A stretch of DNA of 64,000 bases. Source: Hirsutella rhossiliensis. Its lineage: Eukaryota; Ascomycota; Sordariomycetes; Hypocreales; Ophiocordycipitaceae. Positions 54,801 through 64,000 of this stretch are shown in pieces; position 1 is the first letter of the stretch, and each line of letters starts with the position of its first letter. Below the pieces are notes generated by a model, which was given only the letters and a program-made list of their open reading frames with translations, made no database searches and was not told the DNA's origin. The translations under genes were made by a program, and so were the position numbers. The DNA is taken from NCBI RefSeq assembly GCF_020360975.1, contig NW_025408698.1, positions 1 through 64,000 of the forward strand, read 5' to 3'.

Positions 54801-55132
54801 CGAATCACTGGAACGCTCACACCATTGCCAACGAGCTCGTTCGTGACGTTATTTAAATATACGCCGAGCCGATCCATATCAGCTAGGCATAGGAGGAATG
54901 GCGTTGGCACGTTGACTATATGAAAATCAACCTCTCCCACTGGTGTGTTCAAGGTGATCACGCCAAGTGGTGTTCCAATCTTCCTGCACCAAATCTAACT
55001 GGTTCGGGCTTGCGATCATCACGGAATTGGACTGGGGGCATCTCTCGTTGGAGAGCACGCAGTTGTTCGATTCCTCCCGTCGATATGCATGCCGCACCTG
55101 TGTCCGGCATGATTCCTTGGAACGAGTCTTGA
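51828..55132 (-). CDS. Element C pol (protease, integrase, RT, RNase H), frameshifted
   Basis: Protease: GIMPDTGAACIS (DTG, near 55,100). Pre-integrase zinc region: HTRFGHPSVYRLHKLL then KFCHYCQMK. Integrase: NYEVIVDVMTLGGRPVLHVV, PPDVITHDAGTNFAAAEF and VEAHWAVGKVEKYH give the D, D and E. RT: GYRVFKSRMVREVKGRN, SRLVVQGYND, DMFIMIRDITMAYTQS, KPLYGIAEAGAHWFNTYH and the catalytic-site strand IAALQTDDTFIVGTD (near 52,800). RNase H: SVLASEIYGLTSGFDLAF and ICTDSYSLYECLVKLG, ending WVNGADNPADAMTK. The frame shifts at about 54,450, 54,050, 53,120, 52,970 and 52,290. The LQTDD version of the polymerase motif differs from the common YVDD. Confidence 0.88.
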
Positions 55133-55142
55133 GAGTAACGAT

Positions 55143-56983
55143 CTAGTATGAATTGTGTGGTTCGTCACTGTTGAATAACTTGATGCCTACTGGAGAGATC
55201 CGATGATGGAAAGCTTCGTTGGACAGAAAGGTCGCAGCAGCGTAGAACGATTCATAAGGGTCAGAGGAGTCAGAATCATCGGATTCCTCGGTGCTCGAGT
55301 CATCCTGATCCTGTGATTCCCCTTCATAGTCAGCCAAGAACATAGCATACGAACGAGATTGACCGTGGAAGCCTCTCTCGTAGATACTTCTCTTTGGCTG
55401 CTTTTCTCTCGTTTTCAGGATGTCTCGTTGAGAAACAACCTTCCTTGCCGCAAACGTAGCATTTCTTCTTCCAATTTGGCTGACGCCTTTGTGATTGACC
55501 TCTTGTTCCGCCGGAATTTCGCTGAAATTTGCGATCCACGAAGTGCTGATCATGTCCTCTATCCAGGTCTTGGGGATATTGGCCACTGGGTTGTTCAGAT
55601 CGTTCATCTTGCATGGCAGATAGCGATGATCGAAGCTGTGATGCCAATCCCTCAAATGTAGGTGCGGAGAGTATATCGCGAGTCGGAATTCAGGCACACC
55701 ACGGCACGCCCTGAGCGTTGCATCGATCAGGCCACCTTCGCCGCCAGACTTATCCCCGAGTGCTCTCCTACAGAGCCGCAATTTCGTAAGAAGGGCCTGG
55801 AGGACCTCGTCAGATGACTTACCGGGCATCTCAGCCCGAAGTCGGCTGAAGGTGAGGTCCTCCAGTGGGTATGATACATCTTCTGGTTGATTTCGGTGTC
55901 AAAGTGCTCTTTCATCTTCTGATACATCTCAGCGAAGGTTAAATCAGTGCTGATTTCGTGTAGAAAGAAGGACTGAGCTTCCCAGCCAGAATCGAAGGAA
56001 AACACCATGGAATTTAGACGGAGGAATGTTTGCTTGACGGCACACGCTCATGAATTTCGGATCTTGTCATCGAAGATATCGTATGGTTCGCCGGTATAGG
56101 CTAGTTTCTTGTCCCATATCTTAATGAATCTAATCGTGAGATCGGCCTCAACTTCCTCGTTCTCGAATCGAGGTGGAATGCTCGTGTATGCATCTCGGAA
56201 GTTGGTAGTCCGTACGGGGCGTCTGCTGATACCGAGGATTCGCGCCATTGATGCTGAGGCTCTTGCTGAGCGGGTTGATGGGTCTCAATGATCTGAGGAT
56301 TCCGGTTCCGCCGGTCGGGTAATAGTTGGCTGCTGGATTACTACCGGTGCCGGTGACGATATAGCCGCTTTAACAGTTCCTTGGAGCAGCTTCTGTTTCA
56401 CCTTATATGCCACGGTGTTTTCAGCAACCTCTTGACCAAGCAACTCGTTCTCATCCCATTCAGGAAGTTCGTTACTTGTTAGAAGGCCACATAAAGCTCG
56501 AGAGATGCTAGAGTTGGCCTTGCCCATATAGATCCCCCTAATTCTGAGAAGCGTCCGGAGTCTTGATCTAAGGCGTGGGTTGATTAGTTCGAAGTCATCA
56601 TAGCTCCATCCCGTGAAGTCGTTATACAGATCCCCAAGCAGGGCAATTCCGTGGTTACGTTTATCCACCGTGTATGTTGCCACACAGCCTAAGAAGAAGC
56701 TGTTGCGGTGGACAAGGGAGGAGCTCTGGGTGATAGGTTCGTTGAGAAATCCGCGTCGAAATGCCTGATCGGGAGTGAAGGGCTCCACGATCGTCAGGTT
56801 CCGTTCAACGAGTTGCCTGTCTTCGAGACACGTTGGCCGGGTATCCTGGGCTGTTGCCGGGGCTAGTGCGGCAGATGAATTGTCAGACATATTGACAGGC
56901 TGTGTGCTGAGAAACGGGCACAGGGTGTCAATGAGGTTATCAATGTGCGATAGGGCACGCCTAAGGGTCGCTGATGACAGCAA
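55143..56983 (-). CDS. Element C gag, frameshifted
   Basis: It starts with MLSSATLRRALSHIDNLID (56,983) or MSDNSSAALAPA (56,890). Gag-like blocks include GDLYNDFTGWSYDDFELINP, AEMYQKMKEHFDTEINQKMY and LTKLRLCRRALGDKSGGEGG. The nucleocapsid motif CYVCGKEGCFSTRH lies at about 55,420-55,465 and an acidic Ser/Asp tract follows. Breaks occur at about 56,280, 56,045 and 55,830. Confidence 0.78.
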
Positions 56984-57154
56984 AGCTTAGCACGGTTGGA
57001 TAACTAGTGGGCTCTGATGCAGAGTCTTCGTAGCAATCCGCGCGTTGTAGCAACTATCCTACCGTCAGGGAGCTCGCTTTGCAGAGCGTGACGATAGGTT
57101 AGCTCTCTTCCGTCTTGCTGTTCTGTGTCACCTTTGCCGGGCGACACTGATCAG

Positions 57155-57353
57155 TGTGGACAGGCTCTTCACTGCAGTGAGGTTATTCGAACTGGTTCAA
57201 TTGGTTATATCTTGTGTAACTAGGAAACGTGTCCCATACAAACTGTGTGCAAAGACCTTCCTCCCTGTGTCTCACCTCTTACTCGCACGTGACTAGCGCG
57301 GTCGATTAGTTATACGTGCGCGATCGGTGCCTAGTGCACAGGTGGATCCAACA
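57155..57353 (-). repeat. Element C 5' LTR
   Basis: 199 bp, followed by GGGCT. Confidence 0.95.
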
Positions 57354-57416
57354 GGGCTAAATTTATAGTCCTAGCGGGTTTATTATACCTTATAGGGTAT
57401 AAAACCTTGCCTTTTA

Positions 57417-57512
57417 GGCCCTAACTAGCTAGTAAACTACTATAGCTATCCGGTAAACTTTTTTATAGGGAAGTATAGCTAGTTAAGGCGTAGCGCCGAT
57501 ACTATATAATTT
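57417..57512 (+). repeat. MULE left terminal inverted repeat
   Basis: 96 bp, inverted match to 60,467-60,562. It carries an internal inverted motif CTAGCTAG. Confidence 0.9.
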
Positions 57513-57524
57513 GGTACGTATATT

Positions 57525-58000
57525 CCCCGTGTGACGACCGGTGATATTCCCAAGGGATAAACCTGTCGAGGGGTTTATGTTGGCAGATACAACAGGGCGT
57601 GGTCTGAGCAATGATAAGTATGTCACGTTGGTGATGAGTCGGAGGTCGTAGACCGTAGACTGTAACCAGGTAATCAAGTGATCGGAATCAGAGATGAGAT
57701 CGTGATAGGGATCATAATGATTGTGTTGAAAGCTAAAGCTATCTAGTCTAAAGGAGTGAAATGGGGCAGCTATATATACCCAACTGCCCGTCTCTGATCG
57801 CGAGTGCTGGAGGTGATCACAGAGGTGATCACCTTGATCGATGAACGATCCGTCGAGCACCGCTCGCTTGATCGTAAGGCGATCCACCGATCACCTTTCG
57901 CATGGTCACGTGATCCTTCAGCGGTTAGTCATCCCTGGCCCGTGTCATGGCCATCCGTTGGTCGGGTCGTAACATCCGTTGGTCGGGTCGTAACACCCCG
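57525..58000. mobile_element. Solo LTR inserted just inside the MULE left TIR
   Basis: The 466-bp body at 57,530-57,995 starts TGTGACGACC and ends GGTCGTAACA, an inverted pair with one mismatch. CCCCG occurs on both sides (57,525-57,529 and 57,996-58,000). It has normal CA/TG content in the middle of RIP-mutated DNA. Its last 40 bp contain a 21-bp unit (ATCCGTTGG...) twice. There is no coding region and no second LTR nearby, so it is a solo LTR of an element otherwise absent from the window. Confidence 0.85.
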
Positions 58001-58099
58001 CGCCTATACTAAACTCTCTACCTTATAGAAAATTACTTCCTTATTAACTTTACTAATTTAAAGCTATCTATATCGCGATTTACGCCCTTAATAGCTATT

Positions 58100-60400
58100 A
58101 TTATAGAGTCTCTCTTTAACTAGACCTTCTCGTCCTTCTAAGAAGCGTAAGCCGCTTATAATATAATTACGCGGGCATAAGGCTTTGCCCTCGCTATTAT
58201 AGCAAAGAAGCCTATAGTAGCCTCGCCGGTATATATCTATCTACGCTGCTCTAAGGGGCGTAAATATATTAACTATAGTAATAAAGCTATCGCTAAACGC
58301 CGGAAGATAAGTATATAGATAACCTAATGCCCCTATTATCTAATCTTAAAGCTCGATTAGCCTATAGGGCGATAGTTAGTTATAAGCCTATTTAGAGCTA
58401 CTATTATAAGCTATAACTACTACTTTATCGAGCTAATCGCTTATATAAAGTATAAGAGGGAGGTTATTATAAAATACTCCTCTAAGATCGTTTAGCTATA
58501 TAATAATAGCTTAAGGCCTATTTATATTATAGTATAGCTCCGCTCGCGCTCTTATAAAGACCTTAAGCTTACCGGCGTTACTATTAAGTAGATATATAAC
58601 GCCCTTACTTAATATTATTAGGAAGAGCTAGCTAGGCGTACGCCGCTTTAATACTTCTATAATAACCTTAAAAAATCTAACTTCTTTATATATAACGCTC
58701 GCGATCTACTAGGCCGACTTTCTATACTCTTTTTAGCCCTAAAAAGCGGCCTCGAGCTCCTCCGTTAGTTCCTAGCTATTAAGTAACTAGACTATATATA
58801 TAAGACTAGCCGCTTTAATATACCGCTCCTTAATATATATAGTATAACGTATATAAAGAAGACCTTCTTAATAGCCTCGGTCTTCCTTATAGGCGACGCT
58901 AAGCCTTAATATCGCTAGGCTATTATAGCCTTAATTATATTATTAGCTAAGGAAGGAATTTAACCTCTATAGGTTATTATAATAGACTGTAAATAAGCTT
59001 TAATTAACGCCCTTATAAGCTTTAAAGAGCTTAAAGATATAGCCTACTTACTTTACTAGTAGTATATTAGTAAGAACGTCCTCGCTAAGTATAAGGCTTA
59101 CTTCCCTAAGGCTACGAAGAACGCTTAAGGCTATATAGAGCGAGCACTAAGCTTTATATAATTCCTTAAGGATTAAGATAGCTTTATTAACTTAACTAAT
59201 ATAAATATCTTTAACTAGTGCCTATAGTAATATAAGGCGTTAGCCTATCCGCCTATAGCTATATACTATATACTATAAATATAGCTCGAGCCTTAAAAGG
59301 AAAAGCTTACTACTTAATTTATTAACCGGTATTATTACTTTAGCTATATAATTACCTTAGTTATTAAGGGCCTCTATTTATTAATAAAGCGGTTCCTTTA
59401 GTCCTTAATAAGGGACCTTATAACTATCTTAAAGAAATTTATAGCCTTCTAAGTATATTAAGCCTTTAAAATTAAGGCTATTTAAAAGCACGATATATAT
59501 AAAACTAGCTCCTTTATACTAAAGGACCTATATCTCTTTATACGTAAGAGGATATTATCTCGGGCTCTTAATCTTATAGCTAAGTAATATAATTCGCTTT
59601 AAATAAACCTATATATAAAGAAGCTTATAAAGCTATTAAGCTACTACCCCTATAGCTTCTCTATAAGTATAGGCTTACTATACTAGTATCTCCTCTTTTA
59701 GCTCCTTAAAGGCTTAAGCGGTAGGTTAGCCTTATAGCTAAAAGACTTTAATATCTTCTAGCATATTATATAGGCCTCCTTTATAGGCCTTAAGGCTCCC
59801 TTTAAGCCGCTTATTATTCGTGGTAAAAGTAGGCCTAAGGGCGCCCTTAACCTTAAGAAAATATATAGTATAAGACGAGACCCCTCTATATATAAGATCG
59901 TAGAAAGCGTTAAATATAGCGAGGCTATATAGGCGGTAGTAGCGCCGCCGGCGCTATTAACTACTAAGAGAAGTATAGCGATAGTAATAAGAGATAGGTT
60001 ACGATACCTTTAATAACGGGGCGATATATATAAGCTAGGTATATATATACTATAGGCGTATTAACGAGCTATTTAGTGCACGCTAGTCTCTAATAATAAG
60101 GATAACCCTTAGCCTACCCTAGACTTATTATAAGACTAGCTAGTCGACCTTATATAGGATAAAATTATCGTCGCAATGCCTTTATATAAGCCCTTATAGG
60201 AGCTCTCGTAAGATACCGAGTATAAGTTATACCTACCGGCTAAATAGGACGAGATAGCTATATAATAGGATAAGATAAACGTAGCTATTAAGGAAGAAAG
60301 ATAAGTATAGTAAGATTTATATAAAGGCAATATATTATAGAGACGCAATAGTTATATTAGCGCTAGGGCGCCTAATATATTAATTTCTATATATCGTAAT
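58100..60400 (+). pseudogene. MULE transposase relic, RIP-degraded
   Basis: Conceptual reading through stops gives MULE-like blocks. One is YKTSRFNIPLLNIYSIT with KKTF (about 58,790-58,860), the start of the DDE core. Others are VIIIDCK (about 58,975), KNVLAKYKAYFPK (about 59,070-59,115) and a SWIM-like region YSFSISIGLLYYHLL with KPLIIRGKSRPKGALN (about 59,650-59,850). Expected Cys codons appear as Tyr and expected Trp/Gln codons as stops, exactly what C-to-T at CpA produces on either strand. It is not translatable today. Confidence 0.75.
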
Positions 60401-60466
60401 AACCTTATTTATATATATATTACCGACTTAATAGTCTTAAGCGTAGGAGCGGGGAATATATATACT

Positions 60467-60562
60467 AAATTATACGGTATCGGCGCTATACCTTAACTAG
60501 CTATACTTCCCTATAAAAAAGTTTACTAGATAGCTATAGTAGTTTACTAGCTAGTTAAGGCC
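60467..60562 (-). repeat. MULE right terminal inverted repeat
   Basis: Inverted match to 57,417-57,512. Confidence 0.9.
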
Positions 60563-60869
60563 TCCTTTTATTATTTCTTAAGGTATAGTAATATTCTTTA
60601 GTTATTAACGTATATAATTAAAGATAAAGTAAGGCCTATAGGTATTAAACTATAAATAGTTAAGTAATAGTAAGTATAGTATATAAAGTTAAATAAAGGG
60701 TATATAACGTTTTTATTATTATAGTTAGATATAAAAGGACTATTATAAGTTATAAAGTCGGTTATTATAAATTCCCCGCCGCCTTTTACTACCTTTTGCT
60801 TTAAGTAAGCCCCTCCCCTTTTAGCCCGTTACTATATCCTAGATTACTATAAGAATACCTATACTTTTT

Positions 60870-61057
60870 ATAAGAAGGTATAAGTAATAAGCGTAGGATC
60901 GGGTAATTAATAATATAAGCGGAAAGATCGGTCGAAGGAGTATAGGGTAGGATTTCGTCCGGAGTTTATAACGAGTATATAAGGGGCTAAATAATATATT
61001 AAAATAATAGCGTTATAAAAGATACTTATAAACTTACTTATTCTATCTACTACTCCT
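60870..61057 (+). repeat. Repeat X copy 1
   Basis: 188 bp direct repeat of 62,534-62,722. Differences are mostly C/T and G/A. It ends exactly where repeat Y copy 1 begins. Confidence 0.88.
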
Positions 61058-61234
61058 TATTATAGAGTAGGTAGAGGCGTGGGCTTAGGTACGGTCCGTT
61101 AGAAGAAGGTTAATAATCTACGAGGGGGAAAAGAAAGAGAAGTACGGGCCTAGCCTATATAGGCGTAGAGGCCGCTTATATATAGACTTAGCCTAGACCC
61201 TAGTCTAGGCCTATATAGGGCAAAAGCCCTTATA
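61058..61234 (+). repeat. Repeat Y copy 1
   Basis: 177 bp direct repeat of 63,451-63,627. Contains palindromic CCTAGACCCTAGTCTAGG-like text. Confidence 0.88.
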
Positions 61235-62533
61235 TTATACCCCTACCTAGCTTTTAAAGAGACGCCTCTAAATAATACCTAATACCGCGCTTAGGGGGAC
61301 GGAACCTCGCGCGGACCACGCCGCTAGTCGCGGAAAAAACGTTAGCAAATAACGTATAATACCCTCCTAAGCGAGCTTCTCGGATAGACTATATTATTAA
61401 TAGGGGCCGCGCCCTAGGAGTCGGGCTTTAGTACTTCTAGCTAAGGAGTAGAGGCACGTAGAACAGCGCGTAGCTAGCTTCGGTAAGCTTATAGTATCCC
61501 GCCCCCCTTATATCGGCGCACGGTAGTAGCTCTTAGTACCGCAACGTAGGGGACGGTACTCCGGTATATAAGGCTCCGCTCCCTCCTGTATAGGGCTATA
61601 TAGGCACTCCCTTTTACTATAGTTATATTATATTAGCGGCCTTCCTATATCTTAGCCGCCCTTTCGGTCGCTATAGGCATACGTCCCGTCTATATAGTAG
61701 CTACTGCCGTATACGAGGGGACGCCGATAAAGCCTATAAAGGCGTTACTAAGATTACTCGTCGCTAGAGTTACTATCGTCGAACCTAACCTCCTTTCCGT
61801 CCTAGCGCGTGCGCCCCTCTACTACTTAGAGTGCGTTTACCCGCGCCTCCTAGCGCGGGCACTTTAAAAACTAGTAGGATTTACTACTATAGCCTATATA
61901 GCGACCCTCTTATCGCTACCTCTTTCTATCTTTAGTCCTCGAGGCGGAGATAGAGATATCTATAGTATTACTAGCGTTATCCTCTTCTTATACTATAGAA
62001 GAAGACGAAAAAAGAAACTTATTACTACTAAGCTCGAAAAGAAAGTAGACGAGATCGGTATATATATTTAGTAATATAGACCTTTCGCTTAGACGGGTAC
62101 GCTAATCTAAATTTAAGCTTATAATAAGGTAATTATACTTTACTACGTTAGGCTAGCTATATATATTTACTTAATAAAGCACCTCTTTAAACTATATAAG
62201 GTAGGCTAGAATAGCTTTACTCTGCTTTTAATAGAGCGTTATAAGCTCCTAGCCTACTAACTTAGCTATATTAGGTTCGCCGTAATTAGTACGGAGCTTC
62301 GCGAGGAGGTTAGCTAGTCTATTTATACTAGTACGCGTAAACGGTAAGAGATACCTTTATAGGTATAGGGATAGGCTCGCGTAAAGATAGTCGAATTAGG
62401 CGCGGATATCCCTTATTACGGCGCTATTAGTACGGAGCTTCGCTTCTATATAAAGTAGCTACGGCTCGAGCTCTATAGAGGAGCCGTCGAACTTACTAAG
62501 GTATAGTAGTACCGCTCTTAGTTATACGGAGCC

Positions 62534-62722
62534 TATAAGAAGGTATAAGCAATAAGCGTAGAATCGGGTAATCGATAACGTAAGCGGAAAGATCGGTCGA
62601 AGGAGTATAGGGTAGGATTTTATCCGGAATTTATAACGAGTATATAAGGGGCTGAATAATATATTAAAAGAATAGCGTTATAAAAGATGCTTGCTAACTT
62701 ACTTATTCTATCTACTACTCCT
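62534..62722 (+). repeat. Repeat X copy 2
   Basis: 189 bp, followed directly by repeat Z copy 1 instead of Y. Confidence 0.88.
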
Positions 62723-62902
62723 AGGGAAATCCTTCGTCTTTTATAGACTATTGCTCGCCTACTAGTAAACTAATTAGTTAGCTTTCTAGTATATTCTATA
62801 GTGCTTAAAAAGCTCTATCTATAGTATATCTTCCTAACTTAGTAGGTGGTCTAATTATAGCGTGATAGTTAACGTAAGACTATAGGTTCTAGCATAAGTA
62901 GT
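62718..62902 (+). repeat. Repeat Z copy 1
   Basis: About 185 bp direct repeat of 63,628-63,812. This copy keeps GCGTGAT where copy 2 has ATATAAT, a RIP-type difference. Confidence 0.88.
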
Positions 62903-63450
62903 GGATTTAACTAGAATGTTCTATGCCCTACCTATTCTCGTATCGCGGATATCTTCGGAACCGCTAGGCTAAAATAGGCAATAGGGTATCCGTTCTGCTC
63001 GTAATTAACTTATGCTCTTTATGCATATTTTTGTTTATAAGGATAGGCTTATCCTAACCCGCTTTTCCTAAAGGAAGGTATAGATGTCTAGTAGAGGTCT
63101 TTGTCTTTTAAGGGTTATTCCCTTAGACTATATTATAGAGCCTCTTTTTACTAGCTTATTCTATAAAGCCTCCCTATGCTTATTATTTCTTTATAATAGT
63201 AAAATAGGAATATAAGGGTATATTCTTATAGAGCCCTACTATTATAAGAGGCTCTTAATTGCCTAGGCGAACTAAGTATTACGTTCGCCTTAATTTTACG
63301 ACTATAGGAGTATGGATATTTCGCGTGCGTATATACCGGCGCGGGCGGTTTAACTAGACTAGGTAATTAAACGTCGGCTTTAAAGGTAGCTAAAAATAGC
63401 TATTCCGTATACGGGGATATAGAAAGGGTAAAATAAAGGGTAGATTATAC

Positions 63451-63627
63451 TATTATAGAGTAAGCAGAGGCGTAGGCTTAGGTACGGTCCGTTAAAAGAA
63501 GGTTAATAATCTATAAGGGGGAAAAGGAAGAGAAGTGCGGGCCTAGCCTATATAGGCGCGGAGGCCGCTTATATATAGACTTAGCCTAGACCCTAGTCTA
63601 GGCTTATATAGGGCAAAAGCCCTTATA
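63451..63627 (+). repeat. Repeat Y copy 2
   Basis: 177 bp, directly abutting repeat Z copy 2. Confidence 0.88.
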
Positions 63628-63812
63628 CTCCTAGGGAAATCCTTTGTCTTTTATAGACTATTGCTCGCCTACTAGTAGATTAATTAGTTAGCTTTCTAAT
63701 ATATTCTATAGTACTTAAAAAGCTCTATCTATAGTATATCTTCCTAACTTAGTAGGTGGTCTAATTATAATATAATAGTTAACGTAAGACTATAGGTTTT
63801 AGTATAGGTAGT
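63628..63812 (+). repeat. Repeat Z copy 2
   Basis: About 185 bp, more strongly C-to-T mutated than copy 1. Confidence 0.88.
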
Positions 63813-64000
63813 ATATAAGAGCGCTACTAAGAGGTATAGGCTAATAAAGCACTTAGGTATATAGTACTAATATATTAGTAGGGTATTAGTAGGGAATCGT
63901 ACCTACCTTACTCGTATATTATAAACTACTTACTATTTTAATAAAAAAGGAAAAAATCCCTCTTCTTATAAGCTTTAGTCTTATAATAAGGAGAATATAA

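Larger units (their letters stand above)
51287..57358 (-). mobile_element. Element C: Ty1/copia retrotransposon
   Basis: LTRs at 51,292-51,491 (200 bp) and 57,155-57,353 (199 bp) differ by one G in a GGG run. The target duplication is GGGCT (51,287-51,291 and 57,354-57,358). The LTR runs TGTGGACAGG...GGATCCAACA. Gene order on the minus strand is gag, protease, integrase, RT, RNase H, which is copia order. Both flanks are RIP-mutated DNA while the element is not. Confidence 0.94.
57409..60570 (+). mobile_element. RIP-killed Mutator-like (Hop-like) DNA transposon
   Basis: Terminal inverted repeats of 96 bp at 57,417-57,512 and 60,467-60,562 (outer ends GGCCCTAACTAGC and GGCCTTAACTAGC) differ mainly by C/T and G/A changes. 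A candidate 8-bp target duplication with one mismatch (GCCTTTTA at 57,409, TCCTTTTA at 60,563) flanks them, in the size range of Mutator elements. Without the nested solo LTR the element is about 2.7 kb. Internal text matches a MULE transposase, see the separate entry. Long inverted repeats plus that transposase set it apart from Tc1/pogo types. Confidence 0.82.
60571..64000. other. RIP-saturated AT-rich repeat block with no live gene
   Basis: TA steps dominate while CA and TG are nearly absent and CG is retained. Stops occur in every frame every few codons. It contains the three repeat pairs listed separately and otherwise unidentifiable relic DNA. The stretch 62,860-63,360 keeps somewhat more CA/TG and is less mutated. 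Confidence 0.8.

Noticed and set aside
57483..57887. 134-codon minus-strand frame as a gene
   Set aside because: It spans the junction of the MULE inverted repeat and the solo LTR, so it is a chance frame.
57422..60557. Tc1/mariner or pogo element with a TA duplication
   Set aside because: TA occurs at the ends, but the inverted repeats extend six bases further out and the internal protein text is MULE-like.

Overview
The window is nuclear DNA of a filamentous ascomycete, most likely a Sordariomycete. Genes carry short introns of about 50-115 bp with GT..AG ends, there is a mannitol-1-phosphate dehydrogenase and a Mir/ARN-type siderophore transporter, and the AT-rich end carries the C-to-T signature of repeat-induced point mutation (RIP). 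I cannot name the species.

Positions 1-38,000 are a normal gene-bearing arm. In order: an NRPS-like A-T-R carboxylate reductase (minus), an EthD-like protein (minus), a secreted family-2 glycosidase (minus), about 3.9 kb with nothing I can support, a TauD-type dioxygenase (plus), a GNAT acetyltransferase (minus), a siderophore transporter (minus) with a broken inverted piece of the same gene at its 3' end, a GPI-anchored small secreted protein (plus), beta'-COP Sec27 (minus), the AGC kinase Sch9 (plus), glucose-6-phosphate isomerase (plus), mannitol-1-phosphate 5-dehydrogenase (plus) and a secreted DUF4419 protein (plus). Isomerase and mannitol-phosphate dehydrogenase both act on the fructose-6-phosphate pool. 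Iron uptake is tied to GATA-type control by a paired SreA-like site upstream of the transporter. Nearly every long gene is broken by 1-2 base indels, including genes that are essential or near-essential in fungi, so these look like consensus errors in the assembly and not real pseudogenes.

Positions 38,595-57,358 are a stack of young LTR retrotransposons, all coding on the minus strand. Ty3/gypsy chromovirus A (38,600-50,901, target duplication CTATA) is split by a second chromovirus B (40,177-46,691, target duplication CAGAC, LTRs identical by eye). B sits inside A's integrase zinc finger, and removing B plus one target copy restores A's reading frame. Ty1/copia element C follows (51,292-57,353, target duplication GGGCT).

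Positions 57,354-64,000 are AT-rich, heavily RIP-mutated repeat DNA. It holds a dead Mutator-like (Hop-like) DNA transposon with 96-bp terminal inverted repeats (57,417-60,562), itself hit by an unmutated 466-bp solo LTR (57,530-57,995, target duplication CCCCG). Beyond it is a mosaic of three degenerate repeat modules. The order of events reads directly: old repeats were saturated with RIP, then A, C and the solo LTR landed without being mutated, and B later landed in A.
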